A DNA stretch of 64,000 bases, from assembly GCF_023555415.1 (NCBI RefSeq), contig NZ_JAKRYL010000006.1:124001-188000 (forward strand), written 5' to 3'. The stretch comes from Halalkalibacter alkaliphilus. Its GTDB lineage: Bacteria > Bacillota > Bacilli > Bacillales > Bacillaceae_D. This document shows, in pieces, positions 57,931-64,000 of this stretch. The notes beneath the pieces were generated by a model. It was not told the DNA's origin. It worked only from the letters and a program-made list of their open reading frames with translations, and made no database searches. Numbering within the stretch: the stretch's first letter is position 1; the number at the start of each line of letters is the position of its first letter. The position numbers and the translations under genes are program-made.

Positions 57931-59679
57931 TTAAGCCTGTTGAAGAACGTATTCTTGATCCTGGTTTTGGATATCGTAAATTCGACGGTAAAGTCCATCC
58001 GAATTTAGCAGTTCTTTGTGCGTTCCACGTTCACAAATTTCCCCATCTTCAAGTACAAGGATTTCATCGGCATGTTTCACAGATGAAATACGATGAGCAA
58101 TAATGAAGGTTGTACGTCCTTCCATCACTTCACGGAAGGCCTTTTGAATTTTCACTTCTGTTTGCATATCTACAGCACTTGTAGCATCATCTAAGATCAA
58201 AATCTTCGGATCCATGATGATCGCTCTTGCAATGGCAATCCGCTGCTTTTGTCCACCCGATAAACCAAGCCCCCGTTCTCCAAGCACTGTCTCATATCCA
58301 TCTGGTAGTGAAGTGATAAACTCGTGAGCATCGGCACGTTTAGCTGCCTCTATGATTTCCTCCATCGATATATCTGGTCTTCCGTAGGCAAGATTATCAC
58401 GAATCGTTGACGAGAATAAAAACGTCTCTTGTAAAACAACTCCTATTTGTTCTCTTAGGTCACCTAGGGTATACTCATCTATCGATTTACCGTCTATGAG
58501 GATTTCCCCTGAGGAACGTTCATAAAACCTTGTTATAAGCTGAATTATACTTGATTTTCCAGAACCTGTAGCTCCAACTAGGCCTATGGTTTTCCCTTTG
58601 CTCGCTTCAAAAGAGATTCCTTTAAGTGCAGATGCAGACTTTGCTCCATATGTAAGGGAGACTTCGTTGAATATAACTTCACCTACAAATTCATTACATT
58701 TAGTATTAGGTAATGCCTTATCAATTCTTTCTTCTTCATCAAGAATCTCTAATAAACGTTCGCCTGATGCTTTTGATTGCGAAAACATGTTAATAATAAA
58801 ACCTAGATTCATAATTGGACCGATGATATACCAAACCAAACTAAAGAAGGCAACAAGTTCACCAGGCTGCAAGCTACCTTGTATTGTTAAATACCCACCG
58901 AATACCAAAAGGAAAACCGCCGATAAATTACCCAAAAACTCCATGAATGGAAAATAGTTACCCCAAATTTTTGAAATATCAAGATGTTTTTGTCGATAGT
59001 CTTCATTTGATTTTTCGAAGCGATTGATTTCTTGATCTTCTTGAGACAATGCCTTTACAGTATGCATTCCGCTTACATTCTCTTGTACTTTTGTGTTCAA
59101 CCTTGCTAAAGACTTTCGAATTCCACGAAATCCAGGATGAACCCTTTTATCAAACTTCCTTACAGTGATGGCCAAAAATGGAAGTACAGCCAATGTTACA
59201 AGAGTTAGAGGGATGGAATAGTAAAACATCACAGCCATACTAAAACCAACAAGTAAGATAAAATTCACAACTTGCGCGCAACCAAAAGAGAGGAAAAACC
59301 GAAATGTCTCTACGTCTCCTGTTAACCGAGACATTAAATCTCCTGTTTTGGCATTATCATAGTAACGAAAAGGAAGAAACTGGAGTTTCCTATACAATGT
59401 ATTTCGTAACTTGTAGACCGTCGTAATCCCAAAAAGATCACCAAAATACTGATGAATATAAACAGCTCCACCTTTTAACGCCATAACTGCGACAATAGCC
59501 AAGGCCAAATAGGGGATTAATTCATAATTCTCTGCCCGTACAGCATGATCAATCGTAAACTGTAAGATCACTGGATAAAGAACCGTCATACCAGTAACAA
59601 TGAATAGAGCTAACAACGACCAAATAAAATACCCTTTGTAAGGCCAATAAAATTGCTTTAACCGTTTAAATGTTTCCAT
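57931..59679 (-). CDS. ABC exporter half-transporter, first of pair (YfiB-like)
   Basis: This 582-aa half-transporter has six TM helices and a C-terminal ATPase with Walker A VGATGSGKSSIIQL, Q-loop GVVLQETFLFS, canonical signature GLGLSGGQKQRIAIARAI and Walker B ILILDDATSAVD. In Walker B the residue after the Asp is D rather than E, so the catalytic base may be lost; the partner supplies DE. Such asymmetry is usual in heterodimeric multidrug exporters (YfiBC, BmrCD, YheIH). The ATG at 59679 follows GGGAGAG. Confidence 0.88.
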   Translation of the reverse strand: METFKRLKQFYWPYKGYFIWSLLALFIVTGMTVLYPVILQFTIDHAVRAENYELIPYLALAIVAVMALKGGAVYIHQYFGDLFGITTVYKLRNTLYRKLQFLPFRYYDNAKTGDLMSRLTGDVETFRFFLSFGCAQVVNFILLVGFSMAVMFYYSIPLTLVTLAVLPFLAITVRKFDKRVHPGFRGIRKSLARLNTKVQENVSGMHTVKALSQEDQEINRFEKSNEDYRQKHLDISKIWGNYFPFMEFLGNLSAVFLLVFGGYLTIQGSLQPGELVAFFSLVWYIIGPIMNLGFIINMFSQSKASGERLLEILDEEERIDKALPNTKCNEFVGEVIFNEVSLTYGAKSASALKGISFEASKGKTIGLVGATGSGKSSIIQLITRFYERSSGEILIDGKSIDEYTLGDLREQIGVVLQETFLFSSTIRDNLAYGRPDISMEEIIEAAKRADAHEFITSLPDGYETVLGERGLGLSGGQKQRIAIARAIIMDPKILILDDATSAVDMQTEVKIQKAFREVMEGRTTFIIAHRISSVKHADEILVLEDGEICERGTHKELLNSDGLYRRIYDIQNQDQEYVLQQA

Positions 59680-59890
59680 AGTCACTCTCCCGTTCAATAA
59701 TAATTCCGTAATCTAATATTTAGCATCTCGAATAATAAATGACTACCATTAATACTACTCCTGTGGTCAAGAATTCGTCAATATTCTATTTCAATTTTCT
59801 GTTATTTCAAAAACCTCTCATTGTTAAATAAAACAGGTAAGCTCGGGAAAGGAGCTTACCAAAGAATTATTAGAGTAGGGGTTACGTTAG

Positions 59891-60576
59891 ATCGCTTCGA
59901 GTTAATGAAAAAAGGAAAGGGCGCCTTTTTACTTTAATAGTGCGCCTAAAGGAGAAACCCGCTCCTTTAGGCTTAAGACATTACGGCGGCTTCGCTCATC
60001 CTCTCGTTCTTCAAATGGGAAAGTACTTTTGGCGGTATTTGTGCGAACATGTTTGCGATGGCTACGCTCGCCGTGCGCCTAAAGGAGAAACCCACTCCTT
60101 TAGGCTTAAGACATTACCGCAGTCCTGCTCATCCTCTCGATCTTCAAATGGGAAAGTACTTTGGCGGTATTTGTGCGAACATGTTTGCGATGGCTTCAAT
60201 CGCCGTGCGCCTAAAGGAGAAACCCGCTCCTTTAGGCTTAAGACATTACCGCAGTCCTGCTCATCCTCTCGATCTTCAAATGGGAAAGTACTTTGGCGGT
60301 ATTTGTGCGAACATGTTTGCGATGGCTTCACTCGCCGTGCGCCTAAAGGAGAAACCCGCTCCTTTAGGCTTAAGACATTACGGCACTCCTGCTCATCCTC
60401 TCGTTCTTCAAATGGGAAAATACTTTGGCGGTATTTGTGCGAACATGTTTGCGTTGGCTACGCTCGCCGTGCGCCTAAAGGAGAAACCCACTCCTTTAGG
60501 CTTAAGACATTACGGCGGCTTCGCTCATCGCTTCGAGTTAATGAAAAAAGGAAAGGGCGCCTTTTTTCATTAACTC
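59891..60576. repeat. 132-bp tandem repeat array with embedded hairpins
   Basis: Five GCGCCTAAAGGAG units begin at 59942, 60075, 60207, 60339 and 60471 (period 133, 132, 132, 132). Each has the 11-bp hairpin GCCTAAAGGAG/CTCCTTTAGGC and a conserved TTAAGACATTAC linker. The array is bracketed by two copies of ATCGCTTCGAGTTAATG with an A/T-tract hairpin (59890-59933 and 60529-60576). The right one is a perfect 17-bp stem (GAGTTAATGAAAAAAGG with CCTTTTTTCATTAACTC) that also serves as the spoVR terminator. Open frames across the array follow from the period and have no ribosome sites. Confidence 0.88.
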
Positions 60577-61988
60577 TACAGGTATTTTCTATGGACTTTT
60601 TTTCCGTCGTAGACGAAGGCGATTTCTTTTTCATTTATAATTGTTTCAATATGAACAGGGCGTCCCCAAAGTTGGAATAAATATGGGAGTACCTTTTCTA
60701 AATAACCAACATCTAATTCTGTTCCTTCATAATTGTGTTTAATATAAAGCTCGCCATTTTTTAAATAATCACCGTCTGTAATGACCAGATATGGAAACCC
60801 TCCGTTTACTCGAGATTGAGCTAGTTGATCTCTAACTTGTTCCCATTGTTTATCAATTATTTTGTAATCCGCACCTTGTTTTTGAAACAAGTACATATCT
60901 TCTCGTGTAACGAGGTCCTTCGTTAAATAGTTTCTAATGAAGGAGATATCTGACTCAATTTCTCGAACTTCAAACATCTTTTCTCGACCACTACCTGGAG
61001 TTACACCTTGACGTTCTTGCATATCTTTTGTTGGATTGTTATATCTTTCTTCAATATCTTCAAATATTTTCAACCCTAAATAATATGGGTTAATAGTTGT
61101 TTTCGATGGCTGTACAACGCCCGCATTTAATTTGGCAAATTCAATGGTCTCTTCACTAGTTAAATCCATTTCTCGAAGGATACGTTGATGCCAATATGAT
61201 GCCCAGCCTTCATTCATGATCTTTGTTTCTAATTGTGGCCAGAAATATAACATTTCCTCTCGCATCATTGTTAATACATCACGCTGCCATGGTTCTAGTT
61301 CTCTACTATATTCCTCAATAAATAACAATATATCTTTTTCAGGACTTGGAGGGAAATGTTTCTTTCTCGGCTTAGGTATTTCAGTTTTTTTCTTTTCGTC
61401 AAGAGCCCATAAATCATCATATTCTGATAGTTTCTTCTTCGGCTCTATCTCTTCCTCGTCCTCCATGCTCCAATTTAGTTTTGGACGCAGAATACTTGGA
61501 TCAATATGTTCCTGTATAGCTAAAACGGCATCTAGAAAATTCTCCACTTCTTCTTTTCCATGTACATGTTCATAGTGAGCAATTCGTTCAGCTGTTGCAC
61601 TCATACTTTCCACCATGTCTCGGCGAGTATTTGAGAACCTTACATTATTTTTAAAGAAGTCACAATGGGCAAGAACATGAGCAACAATTAATTTATTTTG
61701 GATAAGAGAATTGCTGTCTAATAGAAATGCATAACAAGGATCAGAATTAATTACAAGTTCATAGATTTTGCTAAGCCCCAAATCATATTGCAGTTTCATT
61801 TTATGAAATTGCTTACCAAAGGACCAATGACTATACCTAGTTGGCATCCCATAAGCACCGAATGTATAAATAATTTCAGCTGGACAAATCTCATATCTCA
61901 TCTCATAAAAATCGAGCCCAAACCCCTCAGCTATTTCTGTAATTTCAGCAATAGAGTGTTCAAGTTGCTTCCAATTTTCCGACGACAT
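60576..61988 (-). CDS. spoVR: SpoVR-family protein
   Basis: This 470-aa SpoVR-family protein takes part in spore cortex formation in Bacillus. The sequence has the family layout: an N-terminal part [40 protein letters not shown] and [19 protein letters not shown]; a middle with [31 protein letters not shown]; and [19 protein letters not shown] near the C-terminal domain. It starts behind AAGGAGGGATTCG. The stop touches the terminator hairpin of the repeat array. Confidence 0.94.
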   Translation of the reverse strand: MSSENWKQLEHSIAEITEIAEGFGLDFYEMRYEICPAEIIYTFGAYGMPTRYSHWSFGKQFHKMKLQYDLGLSKIYELVINSDPCYAFLLDSNSLIQNKLIVAHVLAHCDFFKNNVRFSNTRRDMVESMSATAERIAHYEHVHGKEEVENFLDAVLAIQEHIDPSILRPKLNWSMEDEEEIEPKKKLSEYDDLWALDEKKKTEIPKPRKKHFPPSPEKDILLFIEEYSRELEPWQRDVLTMMREEMLYFWPQLETKIMNEGWASYWHQRILREMDLTSEETIEFAKLNAGVVQPSKTTINPYYLGLKIFEDIEERYNNPTKDMQERQGVTPGSGREKMFEVREIESDISFIRNYLTKDLVTREDMYLFQKQGADYKIIDKQWEQVRDQLAQSRVNGGFPYLVITDGDYLKNGELYIKHNYEGTELDVGYLEKVLPYLFQLWGRPVHIETIINEKEIAFVYDGKKVHRKYL

Positions 61989-62080
61989 TCGAATCCCTCC
62001 TTGAACGTGCTTTCTTTCAATTTATGATGAGTAAATACAAATCATGAGTACAACTGCTCTTATTTCTTTTAAAAAAAGCA

Positions 62081-62110
62081 AAAAAAGCTACCAATCTTGG
62101 TAGCTTTTTT
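62081..62110 (-). terminator. Terminator after pgcA
   Basis: AAAAAAGCTACCAA (62081-62094) pairs perfectly with TTGGTAGCTTTTTT (62097-62110), just past the pgcA stop on the minus strand. Confidence 0.85.
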
Positions 62111-62115
62111 ACTAT

Positions 62116-63852
62116 TTATATTAGCTTGTGAACTAGCCCCATCACTGCTTGTTTTAATTGTTCCAGCGATTTTTGGCTCTCTTCTAAAGTTTCTTTGTTA
62201 ACTCCAAAATAAAATTTAATCTTCGGTTCAGTTCCTGATGGACGAATGCAGAACCAAGATCCGTCCTCTAAAATATATTTTAATACATTAGATGATGGCA
62301 ATTCGATAGAACTCTCAACACCCGTTAATGCATTCTTAGATTTGCTTGACTTATAGTCTTCAATCGTTACAATCTTGTTTCCATCTAGATCATTAGGAGG
62401 AGTTTCTCGGAAAGAAGTGAGAATTTGATTAATCTGCTCAATTCCCGCTTTTCCTTTTAAAGTTAATGATTCTAATCCTTCTTGATAATAACCGTATTTT
62501 TCAAACACTTCAATTAGCCCATCGTACAAGTTCATATCACGTGATTTGTAGTACGCAGCTAACTCTGCAGCTAATAGGCAAGCTTGAACAGCGTCTTTAT
62601 CTCTGACAAAGTCGCCAATTAAGTAGCCATAGCTCTCCTCATATCCAAACAAGAAACTATGTTCACCTGATTGTTCATATTGTTTAATTTTCTCACCAAT
62701 AAATTTGAAGCCAGTTAACGTGTCAACTGTTTTCAAATTATATTCATCTGCAACCGCTCTACCAATTTCAGATGTAACAATCGTTTTTAACACAACACCA
62801 TTAGCAGGCAAGGTTTGTTGTGCTTGTTTTTGTGACAAAATATAGTCTAGCATTAATGCACCAGTTTGGTTTCCTGTTAATACTACATAGTTACCTTCAC
62901 GGTTTTTAACCGCTACACCTACACGATCGCCATCTGGATCAGTTGCGATTAACACATCAGCATCAAGCTTTTTTCCGTGCTCAATTGCTAATTTAAAAGC
63001 AGCGTGCTCCTCTGGATTAGGGGATTTCACTGTTGAAAAATTAGGATCAGGCAGTTCTTGCTCCGGAACAACTATTACTTGTGAAAAACCACTACTCTCT
63101 AAGACGCGTCGAACAGGAATATTAGCCGCTCCATGTAGAGGTGTAAAGACGATCTTTACCTTGTCACCAAATTGTTCAATGATATCTTTTTGAACAATAA
63201 TTGACTGTAGCTTCTCATTATAAGCACTATCAATATCATCTGAAATTACTTGAAGTAAACGACTTCCTTTAAGGTCTAATTCATCAGCAACTTCAATTTG
63301 AAGTTCATCTTCAATCTCATTTACATAGCCGACAAGCTCATCTGCAGGCCCTGGTGGCAATTGCCCGCCATCTTCACCATACACTTTGAATCCATTGTAT
63401 TCAGGTGGATTATGGCTGGCTGTAATAACAATTCCTGCGTATGCATTTAAATGGCGCACAGCAAAAGAAAGCTCAGGTGTAGGGCGGAGCTCATGAAATA
63501 AATACGACTTAATGCCATGCTTTCCTAATGTAAGTGCGGATTCAAGAGCAAACTGTCTAGATTTGTGTCTAGAATCAAATGCAATTGCCACTCCACGCTC
63601 TTTTGCTTCCGTACCAGCCTTTTCAATAAAGCGTGCTAGACCTTCAGCCGCTCTTCGAATCGTATATGTATTCATTCGATTTGGCCCTGGACCGATTTCA
63701 CCTCTCATACCACCAGTTCCAAACTCTAAATCTTTATAAAAGCAATCTTCAAGCTCTACTTCGTTATCTTTCTTCTCAATTAGCGCTTCTTTCCATTCTT
63801 CTTCTAAAGCTGAAAAATTGATCCACTTTTCATATTGATCTTTCCAAGTCAT
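62116..63852 (-). CDS. pgcA: Phosphoglucomutase (alpha-phosphohexomutase)
   Basis: This 578-aa enzyme interconverts glucose 6- and 1-phosphate for UDP-glucose, cell-wall and lipid-anchor synthesis. Domain hallmarks are the catalytic serine loop [20 protein letters not shown], the metal-binding [11 protein letters not shown], the sugar-binding [20 protein letters not shown] and the phosphate-binding [15 protein letters not shown]. The length matches B. subtilis PgcA (YhxB). GGAGGAAGAAA precedes the ATG. Confidence 0.95.
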   Translation of the reverse strand: MTWKDQYEKWINFSALEEEWKEALIEKKDNEVELEDCFYKDLEFGTGGMRGEIGPGPNRMNTYTIRRAAEGLARFIEKAGTEAKERGVAIAFDSRHKSRQFALESALTLGKHGIKSYLFHELRPTPELSFAVRHLNAYAGIVITASHNPPEYNGFKVYGEDGGQLPPGPADELVGYVNEIEDELQIEVADELDLKGSRLLQVISDDIDSAYNEKLQSIIVQKDIIEQFGDKVKIVFTPLHGAANIPVRRVLESSGFSQVIVVPEQELPDPNFSTVKSPNPEEHAAFKLAIEHGKKLDADVLIATDPDGDRVGVAVKNREGNYVVLTGNQTGALMLDYILSQKQAQQTLPANGVVLKTIVTSEIGRAVADEYNLKTVDTLTGFKFIGEKIKQYEQSGEHSFLFGYEESYGYLIGDFVRDKDAVQACLLAAELAAYYKSRDMNLYDGLIEVFEKYGYYQEGLESLTLKGKAGIEQINQILTSFRETPPNDLDGNKIVTIEDYKSSKSKNALTGVESSIELPSSNVLKYILEDGSWFCIRPSGTEPKIKFYFGVNKETLEESQKSLEQLKQAVMGLVHKLI

Positions 63853-64000
63853 TTTCTTCCTCCTAATTCATGCAGTATGTCGTTTATTATAGCATTTCAA
63901 TTCTACCCCAGGACCTAATTATCCTTTAAAATTCCAAAAATAAAAGTAAAAGATAATTAAATGAAGTGAAAAAGATGGCACAGAAAAAGTCAACATCACC

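Noticed and set aside
59940-60680. Open frames of 174-246 codons across the 132-bp array
   Set aside because: They run through hairpins and into the antisense of spoVR, have no Shine-Dalgarno, and follow from the repeat period.
63975-64000. Possible start of a gene (ATG GCA CAG AAA) at the right edge
   Set aside because: Only eight codons are visible and the upstream ribosome site is weak; cannot be supported.
1-64000. CRISPR arrays, rRNA and tRNA genes
   Set aside because: The only regular repeats are the contiguous 18-, 51- and 132-bp tandem arrays without unique spacers. No tRNA cloverleaf or rRNA sequence was noticed.

Overview
The window looks like a chromosomal segment of a low-GC, endospore-forming member of the Bacillaceae, probably of the alkaliphilic or halotolerant Bacillus type. 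The reasons are the block order serC / yhaH-like / scoC / prsA / yhaL-like / yhaM, the yheA-yheB-yheE-SASP block, three YjcZ-type micropeptides, SpoVR, a leucine-catabolism operon laid out like B. subtilis yngE-J, and strong Bacillus-type Shine-Dalgarno sequences throughout. All assignments are by reading the sequence and from family knowledge; no database search was run.

Layout. (1) 1-6.6 kb: a structured repeat, serC, a small membrane protein, yhaH, the MarR-family regulator scoC/hpr, a DUF3267 membrane protein, a YpmS-like protein, three micropeptides and the lipoprotein foldase prsA. (2) 6.6-14.9 kb, mostly minus strand: yhaL-like, the 3'-5' exoribonuclease yhaM, the secretion-stress two-component pair cssR-cssS, a Tyr/Pro-rich repeat protein, a YidC-type insertase preceded by a small membrane-protein leader with the architecture of the MifM arrest peptide, an LTA-synthase-family enzyme and a HAD phosphatase whose first Asp is Asn. 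(3) 14.9-19.4 kb: small genes, a 51-bp tandem repeat, yheA, yheB, yheE and an alpha/beta SASP. (4) 19.5-26.9 kb: leucine/isovalerate degradation genes (carboxyltransferase, hydratase, HMG-CoA lyase, biotin carrier, biotin carboxylase, acyl-CoA dehydrogenase) behind a perfect-consensus cre site and a TGAGCG/CGCTCA dyad, then iadA.

(5) 27.4-51.7 kb: a 24.2-kb mobile element inserted in the middle of lemA. The two lemA pieces rejoin in frame across a 5-bp core (GGAAC) to give a normal-length 183-aa LemA. The right end carries a Tn554/RIT-like set: three tyrosine recombinases plus a coiled-coil partner. The cargo is a defence-type load: a complete type I restriction-modification system (hsdR, hsdM, hsdS with an XRE controller and paired operators), an HNH-type nuclease, a PD-(D/E)XK nuclease bounded by inverted insertion-sequence-like ends, a DNA-binding HNH/AP2-type phage-like protein, a two-TM coiled-coil protein and several unrecognised gene pairs.

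(6) 51.9-64 kb: htpX (the usual partner of lemA), a sodium-dependent NSS transporter, a class I/II aminotransferase, a heterodimeric ABC exporter pair, a 132-bp tandem repeat array with embedded hairpins, spoVR, and the phosphoglucomutase pgcA.

The strongest points for follow-up are the MifM-like leader in front of yidC, the lemA-targeted recombinase-trio element with its structured leader and unknown cargo, and the dispersed hairpin element whose two loci (window start and 60 kb) differ by compensatory stem changes.
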